Made by a program: the position numbers and the translations under genes. A stretch of DNA of 19,175 bases from an uncultured Collinsella sp. (lineage in GTDB: Bacteria; Actinomycetota; Coriobacteriia; Coriobacteriales; Coriobacteriaceae). The stretch is taken from assembly GCA_958431945.1 (NCBI GenBank), contig CAUASQ010000017.1, positions 1 to 19,175 of the forward strand, written 5' to 3'. Shown piece by piece: positions 7,132 through 13,649 of the stretch. Each line of letters starts with the position of its first letter. Positions within the stretch are counted from its first letter, which is position 1. Below the pieces are notes generated by a model. That model ran no database searches. It was given only the letters and a program-made list of their open reading frames with translations, and had not been told where the DNA came from.

Positions 7132-7212
7132 CGGGCATCGAGCGGGGCGCCACTCTTAAGCTGGTCTCATGATTGTGGCTGGCATGGCGCACCAACCGAT
7201 GCCCGCTTTTTT
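7132..7212 (+). terminator. Long terminator-like hairpin between argC and argJ (possible attenuator)
   Basis: CGGGCATCG (7132-7140) pairs with CGATGCCCG (7197-7205). After a symmetric 3-nt internal loop (AGC/AAC), GGGGCGCCA (7144-7152) pairs with TGGCGCACC (7185-7193) with one mismatch. The apical loop is about 32 nt. One C and then TTTTTT (7207-7212) follow. CCAC (7150-7153) could alternatively pair with GTGG (7175-7178). The argJ ribosome site AAGGAG begins about 10 nt further on. It may be a partial terminator reducing argJBD relative to argC, or a regulated attenuator. Confidence 0.6.
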
Positions 7213-7238
7213 ATTTGATATAAGGAGTCGTAGGGACG

Positions 7239-8507
7239 ATGAATACAGAGCAGTTCGATATCAAGATTCGTGCCGTAGAGGGCGGCGTAACGGCGGCGGC
7301 CGGCTTTAAGGCGGCGGGCATCCATGCCGGATTCCGCAAGAATCCCGAGCGCCTGGATTACGCGCTCGTCGTGCCCGATAAACCCTGTCCCGGGGCCGGC
7401 GTGTTTACGACTAACCGCTTTTGTGCGGCGCCCGTGCAGGTGAGCCGTGCCAACCTGGGCGGCGCCGACAAGGGCTACGGCATCATTGCCGGCGTTTCGG
7501 TCAACTCTGGCAATGCCAACGCCGCCACGGGTGAGACCGGTCTTGCCTGCGCGCGCGAGACCTGCAACATCGCCTCGCAGGTCATCGGCTGCGAGCCCCA
7601 GCAGATTCTGGTTGCCTCCACGGGTGTGATTGGCCAGATTCTGCCGATTGACACGTTTGAGACGGCGATTCCTGCTGCCTACGAGGCGCTCTCCTCCCAC
7701 GGTGGCGCCAATGCCGCTCGCGCTATCATGACGACCGACACGCACTCCAAGGAGTACGCCGTGTCCTACGTCAGTGAGGCTGCGGGTCATGCGGGCAATG
7801 TCTATACGGTAGGCGGAATGTGCAAGGGCTCGGGCATGATCATGCCCAACATGGCCACCATGATCGCAGTTATCACCACCGATGCCCCCGTCGAGCCTGC
7901 GGCACTTCATGCCCTGCTGCTCTCGACCGTCAAGCAGACCTTTAACAAGGTAACGGTCGATTCCGACACCTCGACCAACGACACCTGCATCATGCTTGCC
8001 TCCGGCGCCGCTGCCGCAGATGCCGAGCCTATCGTCGAGGGCTCCGATGCCTTCGACGAGTTGGCATTTGCCGTGCACGAGGTGTGCGAGAGCCTGGCGC
8101 GCAATATCGCCGCCGATGGTGAGGGCGCATCCAAGCTTGTTACGGTCAACGTTACCGGCGCCGTGAACGACGAGGAGGCCGATATCGCCGCCCGTGCCGT
8201 TGCCAACTCGCCGCTCGTTAAGACCTGCATCGCCGGCCACGACTGCAACTGGGGCCGTGTTGCTATGGCGCTTGGCAAGTGCGGCGTGAAGTTTAATCAG
8301 GAAGACGTTTCCATCGACATGATGGGCATGCCTGTCTGTCGCGACGGTCTGACTGTTCCCTTTGACGAGGACGAGGCTCTACGACGTTTCGAGGCGCCCG
8401 AGATCGTGATCTCGGCCGACCTGGGCGCAGGCGACGCGGCAACGACTGTGTGGACCTGCGACCTCACGCATGAGTACATCTCCATCAACGGCGATTACCG
8501 TTCCTAG
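7239..8507 (+). CDS. argJ: Bifunctional ornithine acetyltransferase / N-acetylglutamate synthase ArgJ
   Basis: The 422-aa precursor of the self-cleaving ArgJ enzyme moves the acetyl group from N-acetylornithine to glutamate, recycling it. GGVTAAAGFKAAGIHAG at the N-terminus, NSGNANAATG (89-98) and ASTGVIGQ are family landmarks. KGSGMIMPNMATM contains the autoprocessing nucleophile Thr207. ILVASTGVIGQILP and the C-terminal segment ending in HEYISINGDYRS are normal. Family members can be mono- or bifunctional (also using acetyl-CoA); sequence inspection alone does not decide which. AAGGAG lies 12 nt before the ATG, with a weaker GGGA closer. The expected pathway position fits argC, argB and argD around it. 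Confidence 0.96.
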   Translation: MNTEQFDIKIRAVEGGVTAAAGFKAAGIHAGFRKNPERLDYALVVPDKPCPGAGVFTTNRFCAAPVQVSRANLGGADKGYGIIAGVSVNSGNANAATGETGLACARETCNIASQVIGCEPQQILVASTGVIGQILPIDTFETAIPAAYEALSSHGGANAARAIMTTDTHSKEYAVSYVSEAAGHAGNVYTVGGMCKGSGMIMPNMATMIAVITTDAPVEPAALHALLLSTVKQTFNKVTVDSDTSTNDTCIMLASGAAAADAEPIVEGSDAFDELAFAVHEVCESLARNIAADGEGASKLVTVNVTGAVNDEEADIAARAVANSPLVKTCIAGHDCNWGRVAMALGKCGVKFNQEDVSIDMMGMPVCRDGLTVPFDEDEALRRFEAPEIVISADLGAGDAATTVWTCDLTHEYISINGDYRS

Positions 8508-8588
8508 ATTCCAGGCACGCTGCGCATCTTGCCGCGATTGCGGACAGCGGAGCACGGCGCGATAACGATACGAAAGACGAGGCAGATT

Positions 8589-9569
8589 ATGAAATTCGCA
8601 CGCGATTGTCGTTCGAGCGAATCCAACGAAGCAACCGCGCAGCTGCTGTTCGAAGCGCTGCCGTGGATTAAGAACTTGACCGGCAAGACGGTTGTTATCA
8701 AATATGGCGGAGCCGCCATGGTTGATGAGCAGCTGCGCCGCGACGTGATGAGCGATATCGTTTTGCTCAAGATCATCGGTATGCGCCCCGTCATCGTGCA
8801 CGGCGGCGGCAAGGCTATCAACGAGGCGCTGAGCCATTACGATATTCCCGTCGAGTTTAAGAACGGCCAGCGCGTGACCACGCCGGCGACTATGGATATC
8901 GTGCGCGAGGTGCTGGGCGGCAAGGTCAACCAAGAGCTGGTTGCTGCCATCAACCACCACGGCAACCTGGCCGTGGGCGTGTCGGGCAGCGATGCCGGCA
9001 CGCTCATCGCCGAGCCGCTCGACCCCGAGCTCGGTCGCGTGGGCAAAGTGACGCACGTCAACACCGACTATATCGAGTGCTTACTCGATAGCGAGTACAT
9101 CCCCGTCATCGCTACCGTCGCGGCGGGGGAGGACGGCGGTTTCTTCAACATCAACGCCGACACCGCCGCCGGTGCCGTTGCCGCGGCGCTCCACGCGCAT
9201 AAGGCGATCTTTTTGACCGATGTCGATGGCCTGTACAAGGACTTTAGCGACAAGGACTCGCTTATCTCCAACCTAACGCTCGACGAGGTTAACGAAATGC
9301 TCTACGGCGGCGAGGTCGATAAGGGCATGATTCCCAAGCTGCGTGCGGCTGTCGATGCGCTTACTGGCGGCGTATTTCGTGCCCACATCATTAACGGTAC
9401 TACGCCGCATTCGCTGCTCCTGGAGCTGCTGACCGATGCCGGCGTCGGCACCGTGATCCATTCCACCGAGACGGCTTACGAGTTCGATACGCATCCGCAT
9501 CCGCTTTCGACGTTTGCTGCGCGTCTGACCGAAAACCTTGACGAGGTCGAGAAGCTTCAGACGGTCTAG
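8589..9569 (+). CDS. argB: Acetylglutamate kinase ArgB, arginine-sensitive type
   Basis: The 326-aa amino-acid kinase phosphorylates N-acetylglutamate. Nucleotide and substrate motifs are VIKYGGAAM (36-44), HGGGK (71-75), NINADTAAG (188-196) and KGMIPK (245-250). The start at 8589 follows GAGG; an ATG at 8529 lacks a ribosome site. Residues about 14-30 (ATAQLLFEALPWIKNLTGK) form the N-terminal helix found in hexameric, arginine-inhibited kinases and absent from the E. coli type, so feedback inhibition by arginine is expected. A polar C-terminal tail of about 35 residues (from about 292) goes beyond the usual kinase core. An 81-bp gap separates it from argJ. Confidence 0.95.
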   Translation: MKFARDCRSSESNEATAQLLFEALPWIKNLTGKTVVIKYGGAAMVDEQLRRDVMSDIVLLKIIGMRPVIVHGGGKAINEALSHYDIPVEFKNGQRVTTPATMDIVREVLGGKVNQELVAAINHHGNLAVGVSGSDAGTLIAEPLDPELGRVGKVTHVNTDYIECLLDSEYIPVIATVAAGEDGGFFNINADTAAGAVAAALHAHKAIFLTDVDGLYKDFSDKDSLISNLTLDEVNEMLYGGEVDKGMIPKLRAAVDALTGGVFRAHIINGTTPHSLLLELLTDAGVGTVIHSTETAYEFDTHPHPLSTFAARLTENLDEVEKLQTV

Positions 9570-9638
9570 CTGACCCTCAGCCGCCCCATTCCTGCACCCT
9601 TAGCCCCGCGCCGTCTGGCGCCCAACGAAAGGCATCTC

Positions 9639-10922
9639 ATGTCACTTGCAGCTCAGCAATCGCTTGAATCCCATTACGTTATGCATACCTTTGGCCGCTC
9701 TCCGGTCGAGTTTGTCGAGGGTCACGGCATGAAGCTCACCGGCGACGATGGCCGTGAGTACCTCGACTTTCTTGCCGGCATCGGCGTGTGCAGCCTAGGT
9801 CATGGCGACCCGGCTGTGCTCTCGGCGCTCGAGGCACAGACCAAAAAGCTCATGCATGTCTCCAATTACTTTTACATCGAGCAGCGCGGACAGGTCGCGG
9901 CGCTGCTGTCCAAGCTTGCTAACGACGACGTAGATGGTGCGCGCGTGCTTGCCGATGCCATTGCCGCCGGCGATGAGACCACGGCAGCTGCTCTTGGTGC
10001 CCCGGCTGCGGACGAGCAGGTGTGGGAGACCTTCTTTGCCAACTCTGGCGCCGAGGCCAACGAGGGCTCGATGAAGCTTGCGCGCCTGTACGCCAAGCGT
10101 GCCGGTAATGGCGGCAACACCATCGTGTGCATGCGCGGCGGCTTCCACGGCCGTACGCTCGAGACCATTGCCGCCACCATGCAGGATTGGCTACAGGACA
10201 GCTTCCGTCCGCTGCCGGGTGGCTTTGTGGCCTGCACGCCCAACGATGTCGACGAACTGCGCTCGATCTTTAAGCAGCTGGGAAGCGAGGTCTGCGCCGT
10301 CATGCTCGAGCCGATTCAGGGCGAGAGCGGTGTGCACCCCATGACCGAGGAGTTTATGACGGCGGCGCGCGACTTGGCGCACGAGGTGGACGCCGTTCTT
10401 ATCGCCGACGAGGTCCAGTGTGGCATCTTCCGCTCCGGCAAGCCGTTTGCATTCCAGACCTATGGCGTGGAGCCCGACATTATGAGCCTTGCCAAGGGCA
10501 TTGCCGATGGCGTGCCCATGGGTGCCGTGGTGGCAAAGAAGGAGATCGCCGACGTGTTTAAGCCGGGTGACCACGGCTCGACCTTTGGCGGTAGCTGTTT
10601 GGCCGTCGCGGCGTGCGCCGCGACGCTCTCCGCGCTCGTGCGCGGCGATTATGCCGAGCATGCTGCCAAGGTGGGTGCTTATATGGAGCAGGCGCTGGCC
10701 AAGCTTCCGCACGTGGTTGAGGTTCGTGGCCGCGGCCTGATGCTCGGCTGCGACTTGGATGACGCTGCGGGCGATGCGCATGATATTGTTGCCCGCGCGC
10801 TGGCCGCCGGCGCCGTGATTAACGCGACCGGAGCTCATACGCTGCGTTTCCTGCCGCCGCTTATCTGCGAGGAAGCCGACGTGGACAGCCTGATCGAGAT
10901 TTTGTCAGACGTTTTGGCCTAA
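9639..10922 (+). CDS. argD: Acetylornithine aminotransferase ArgD
   Basis: The 427-aa class III PLP aminotransferase converts N-acetylglutamate semialdehyde to N-acetylornithine. FFANSGAEANEGSMKLAR (132-149), GGFHGRT (167-173), EPIQGESG (224-231), ADEVQCG (256-262) and SLAKGIADG (283-291, PLP lysine K286) are all seen. GAAAGG lies 6 nt before the ATG. Residues about 96-128 form an acidic, Ala-rich insertion between the LLSKLAN helix and the NSGAEA motif that most ArgD proteins lack. It probably forms a surface loop. This is the last arg gene here; argF, argG and argH are absent, so the cluster stops at ornithine. Confidence 0.94.
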   Translation: MSLAAQQSLESHYVMHTFGRSPVEFVEGHGMKLTGDDGREYLDFLAGIGVCSLGHGDPAVLSALEAQTKKLMHVSNYFYIEQRGQVAALLSKLANDDVDGARVLADAIAAGDETTAAALGAPAADEQVWETFFANSGAEANEGSMKLARLYAKRAGNGGNTIVCMRGGFHGRTLETIAATMQDWLQDSFRPLPGGFVACTPNDVDELRSIFKQLGSEVCAVMLEPIQGESGVHPMTEEFMTAARDLAHEVDAVLIADEVQCGIFRSGKPFAFQTYGVEPDIMSLAKGIADGVPMGAVVAKKEIADVFKPGDHGSTFGGSCLAVAACAATLSALVRGDYAEHAAKVGAYMEQALAKLPHVVEVRGRGLMLGCDLDDAAGDAHDIVARALAAGAVINATGAHTLRFLPPLICEEADVDSLIEILSDVLA

Positions 10923-10938
10923 CACAGCGCAATCCGGC

Positions 10939-11078
10939 CCTCGCGTGCTGCACTGGAAAACGCTTCGCGTTTCCTCAGCTCCGCACCCTTGCGGGTTCGA
11001 ATCCCTCTGCACTGGGCCCAAAAAGGAAAGGCCCCCATCGCTGGGAGCCTTTTCAATCAAGTGGTGGGCGATGAGGGA
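10939..11078. repeat. tRNA-linked direct repeat, distal unit
   Basis: About 140 bp matching 11125-11265 closely, offset by 186-187 bp. It contains a hairpin GGAAAACGC-TTC-GCGTTTCC, a T-arm-like GGGTTCGAATCCC (10993-11005, plus strand), a terminator-like hairpin and, at its right end, the last 17 bases of tRNA-Val (11062-11078, minus strand). The rest of the tRNA is missing, so this is a truncated copy. The spacer 11079-11124 is GC-rich with a GCGGC-TTC-GCCGC hairpin. Confidence 0.8.
11027..11053 (+). terminator. Probable terminator of the arg operon
   Basis: AAAGGC (11027-11032) pairs with GCCTTT (11047-11052). One C/A mismatch is followed by CCCA with TGGG around a TCGC loop, and a further T follows. 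It lies about 100 bp after the argD stop. It is a diverged copy of the tRNA terminator at 11214-11239 and may work on either strand. Confidence 0.5.
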
Positions 11079-11124
11079 TGTCCGCGTGCGGCTTCGCCGC
11101 CCGCTTTCGCTTCGTCGCTTCGCT

Positions 11125-11265
11125 CCTCGCGTGCTGCGCTGGAAAACGCTTCGCGTTTCCTCACCTTCGCACCCTTGCGGGTTCGAATCCCTCTGCGATG
11201 GGCCCGAAAAAGGAAAGGCCTCCATCGCTGGAGGCCTTTTCAATCAAGTGGTGGGCGATGAGGGA
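11125..11265. repeat. tRNA-linked direct repeat, proximal unit
   Basis: The second 141-bp unit differs from the first by a few substitutions and one inserted base. Its right end runs into the complete tRNA-Val gene. It carries the same GGGTTCGAATCCC T-arm-like element on the plus strand (11179-11191), without a recognisable acceptor or anticodon arm around it, so it looks like a remnant of another tRNA gene rather than a functional one. Confidence 0.8.
11207..11239 (-). terminator. Terminator of the tRNA-Val transcript
   Basis: A perfect 11-bp stem pairs AAAGGCCTCCA (11214-11224) with TGGAGGCCTTT (11229-11239) around a 4-nt loop. On the minus strand it is followed by CCTTTTT. It starts 10 nt past the tRNA CCA end. 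Confidence 0.8.
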
Positions 11266-11324
11266 TTCGAACCCCCAGCCTTGTGCGTGTAAAGCACCTG
11301 CGCTAACCGTTGCGCCAATCGCCC
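11249..11324 (-). tRNA. tRNA-Val (anticodon UAC)
   Basis: 76 nt on the minus strand. Acceptor GGGCGAT (1-7) pairs with ATCGCCC. The D-arm stem GCGC/GCGC encloses AACGGTTA. Anticodon loop TTTACAC gives TAC, closed by a GGTGC/GCACA stem with one terminal mismatch. The T-arm is GGGGG-TTCGAAT-CCCTC. The A discriminator and an encoded CCA are present. The fold is complete, so the gene should be functional. Its last 17 bases are duplicated 187 bp downstream. Confidence 0.96.
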
Positions 11325-11334
11325 GCAGGGATTG

Positions 11335-11362
11335 AGTATAGCGGAAACCCCGTGCTGTTCAC
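11335..11362 (-). promoter_or_regulatory. Predicted tRNA-Val promoter
   Basis: On the minus strand, -10 TATACT (11335-11340) lies 16 bp after a weak -35 GTGAAC (11357-11362). The transcript would begin a few bases before the mature tRNA. The region also forms the short gap after the asnB stop, so the tRNA may be read through from asnB as well. Confidence 0.5.
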
Positions 11363-11381
11363 CGCTAATTCATAACGAAAC

Positions 11382-13250
11382 TTACGCGGCGACTTCGGCA
11401 CCCTTGTCCTCGTCGATAAAGAAGCGCTTGTACCAGATGAGGAACGTCAGCGTGGTATAGATCTTGCGCTGGTTGAGCGCGCGGCCCTCAAAGTGATCGT
11501 CAAGCAGTTTCATGAGCGCATCGGTGTCAAAGAAATCGGCAGCCCACGGTGCGGTGAAGTATTCCTTTACGTAGTCGTAGTACTTTTGCTCGCGCAGCCA
11601 GAACTTGACCGGTACGGGGAAGCCCACCTTCTTGCGCGTTGCCCACTCGTCGGGCAGCGTGCGGTTGGCGGCGTGACGCAGGACGAGCTTGCAGCCTTCT
11701 TCGTTAACACGGTAGTTGGCGGGAATGTGCTCGGCAAACTCCATGACCTTCTTGTCCAGGAACGGGACGCGAAGCTCCAGAGAATGCGCCATGCACATCT
11801 TATCGGCCTTGAGCAGAATGTCGCCCGGCAGCCACATGTTCATATCCAGATACTGTTTCTTGGAAAGCTCGCAGCAGTTGGGAACCTGCTTGTAGTACTC
11901 GGCGCACATTTCGGCGGCGTTCTTGCCGGTGTCATAAGCAGGCTTGAGCACCTCGTCGACCTCGGACGGGTCGAACACCTTTGCCTGACCCACATACCAG
12001 CGCTCGGGAACCTCGGCGCATTTCGTCAGGAAGTTGTGGCCCTTAAAGTAGGGGAGATGCTGAACGAGTGAGCCCAGGGCGCGACGTACGCCGAGCGGCA
12101 CGTGCTTCTTAAAGGAGCGCATCTCGGGGGTGTCCTCGTACCACTCATAGCCGGCAAACAGCTCGTCGGCACCCTCGCCCGAAAGGACGACGGTGACCTC
12201 CTCGGAAGCCATCTGCGCCAGATAGTACAGCGGTACGCTGGACAGGTTCGATTGCGGCTCGTCCATGTGGTACTGGATATCGGGCAGTGCATCGAAGAAC
12301 TCGTCGGCGGTAATCATCTTACGCACGTTCTTGATGCCCAGCTTGTCGGAAAGCTCGGCAGCGTAGTTGGTCTCGTTGAAGTTCTTGTAATCGAAGCCGA
12401 CAGAATACGTGGTGTCGGGCATGAGACAGGCGGCAATGTAGCTGGAGTCCACGCCGCCAGAAAGGAACGAGCCCACCTTAACATCGGCGATTCGGTGCGC
12501 AGCGACGCTTTCGTGCACAACCTTGTCGCACTCGTCCACGTACTCCTCGAAGGTCTTGGAGTTGTCGTCGGTGAAGTCACAGCTCCAGTAACGCTTGATG
12601 TCCATGGTGTTGGTCGTCAGGTCATACGTAAAGCAATGCGCCGGGGCAAGCTTGAACACGCCCTTAAAGAAGGTCTCCTCCGTGGCGGGGAATTGCAGCG
12701 TCAGGTAGGGGCGCAGCGCGTCGTGGTTGACAGCCTTCTCAAACTTGGGATGGTCCAGGAAGCTCTTGATCTCGGAGCCAAACAGCAGCGAGCCATCGGA
12801 TGCCTGGTAGTAATAGAACGGCTTGATACCAAAGATGTCACGAGCGCCAAAGAGCTTGTTCTTGTTCTGGTCGTGAATCACGAACGCGTACATGCCGCGC
12901 AGGCGGTTGACCAGGTCCTCGCCCCACTCCTCGTAGCCGTGTACCAGGACCTCGGTATCGGCGTTGCAGTGGAAGGCGTAGCCGGCTGCCTCCAGCTCGG
13001 CGCGAAGCTCCTGGAAGTTGTAGATCTCTCCGTTGAAGACAATCGTGACCTTGCCGTCGTCGCTCGACATGGGCTGAGCTCCAGCTTCGGAAAGATCGAG
13101 AATCGAAAGACGACGGAAGCCAAGGGCAACGTTGTCAACGATATGCTGGCCGCCCATATCGGGACCACGGTGGATGATGCGATTCATCATGGCCGTGAGA
13201 ACCAGCTCACTCTGTTCATCTGTACCGGTAAAACCGACAAAACCGCACAT
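11382..13250 (-). CDS. asnB: Asparagine synthetase B, glutamine-hydrolysing
   Basis: The 622-aa enzyme converts aspartate, ATP and glutamine to asparagine. The N-terminal class-II glutaminase domain begins MCGFVGF (nucleophile Cys2 after Met removal), followed by NRIIHRGPD (23-31), FRRLSILD (45-52) and NGEIYNF (73-79). The C-terminal synthetase domain has the PP-loop FLSGGVDSSY (262-271) and LSGEGADELFAGY. The start at 13250 is forced by the catalytic Cys; AAAGGA lies 6 nt upstream. The gene opposes both neighbouring clusters and stands alone on its strand except for the downstream tRNA-Val. An upstream terminator-like hairpin (13376-13420) faces the same way and may regulate it. Confidence 0.96.
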   Translation of the reverse strand: MCGFVGFTGTDEQSELVLTAMMNRIIHRGPDMGGQHIVDNVALGFRRLSILDLSEAGAQPMSSDDGKVTIVFNGEIYNFQELRAELEAAGYAFHCNADTEVLVHGYEEWGEDLVNRLRGMYAFVIHDQNKNKLFGARDIFGIKPFYYYQASDGSLLFGSEIKSFLDHPKFEKAVNHDALRPYLTLQFPATEETFFKGVFKLAPAHCFTYDLTTNTMDIKRYWSCDFTDDNSKTFEEYVDECDKVVHESVAAHRIADVKVGSFLSGGVDSSYIAACLMPDTTYSVGFDYKNFNETNYAAELSDKLGIKNVRKMITADEFFDALPDIQYHMDEPQSNLSSVPLYYLAQMASEEVTVVLSGEGADELFAGYEWYEDTPEMRSFKKHVPLGVRRALGSLVQHLPYFKGHNFLTKCAEVPERWYVGQAKVFDPSEVDEVLKPAYDTGKNAAEMCAEYYKQVPNCCELSKKQYLDMNMWLPGDILLKADKMCMAHSLELRVPFLDKKVMEFAEHIPANYRVNEEGCKLVLRHAANRTLPDEWATRKKVGFPVPVKFWLREQKYYDYVKEYFTAPWAADFFDTDALMKLLDDHFEGRALNQRKIYTTLTFLIWYKRFFIDEDKGAEVAA

Positions 13251-13375
13251 GCAAGATCCTTTCTGCTGACGGCTCAGGTGTACTGCCGCAAGGATTGTGG
13301 CAGCTGATGTCAAATAATCTTTACTATCATGCCAATCTTTTGTTTCGTGATAGGGCATAAGCGCCGAGCGAACCG

Positions 13376-13420
13376 AAAAAACCACGGCCCGATCTTCAGA
13401 TGAAGCGGCGGGTCGTGGTT
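13376..13420 (-). terminator. Intrinsic terminator facing asnB (possible leader attenuator)
   Basis: On the minus strand AACCACGACCCG (from 13420) pairs with CGGGCCGTGGTT (to 13380), with one G/T wobble. A second small stem, CTTCA/TGAAG, lies in the loop and TTTTTT follows. It lies about 125 bp before the asnB start. No minus-strand gene upstream needs a terminator, so an asnB leader or a small RNA is the likeliest client. Confidence 0.6.
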
Positions 13421-13649
13421 GTGAACGCTATGTTAAAGAACAGCATCCAGATTTCCTTGTTTTTACGCGGGGTGGACACTGTTGCCATTTATTAACCCAC
13501 GGCACAGTCCATGCAATTTTTTAGAAGGCTGCAGTGCGCGCAAGGCCAGGTGGCATATTAGGATGGTTGATAATACAGAATGTTTCATCGTTTCTGCCGC
13601 GGGACGTCTTTTGCCCTTTAAGGCTGAATTTAGCGAGAGAGGTCTTTGT
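13421..13649. other. Gene-free divergent region between asnB and murE
   Basis: No convincing gene. On the minus strand TTGCAT (13511-13516) and TAATAA (13489-13494), 16 bp apart, could be a promoter starting a short RNA that runs into the 13376-13420 hairpin. On the plus strand GATAAT (13569-13574) could be a murE -10 element but has no good -35. A GAGAGAGG site precedes the murE ATG. Open frames across here lack ribosome sites. Confidence 0.3.

Noticed and set aside
10950..11010. A complete second tRNA gene on the plus strand at the GGGTTCGAATCCC element
   Set aside because: Only the T-arm-like part can be folded. No matching acceptor, D-arm or anticodon stem is found upstream in either unit.
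10945..11335. Open frames of about 85-115 codons around the tRNA repeats
   Set aside because: They run through tRNA, terminator and repeat sequence, and their apparent similarity to each other comes from the DNA duplication.
12102..13307. 401-codon open frame opposite asnB
   Set aside because: It mirrors asnB over its whole length. AsnB has every catalytic motif and the opposite frame has none.
13260..13420. T-box riboswitch upstream of asnB
   Set aside because: No T-box core sequence or specifier loop could be identified on the minus strand.
13426..13488. A leader peptide of about 30 codons before the asnB-facing terminator, with two Asn codons
   Set aside because: It has no ribosome site, would begin upstream of or at the predicted transcript start, and two Asn codons are too few for a convincing attenuator.
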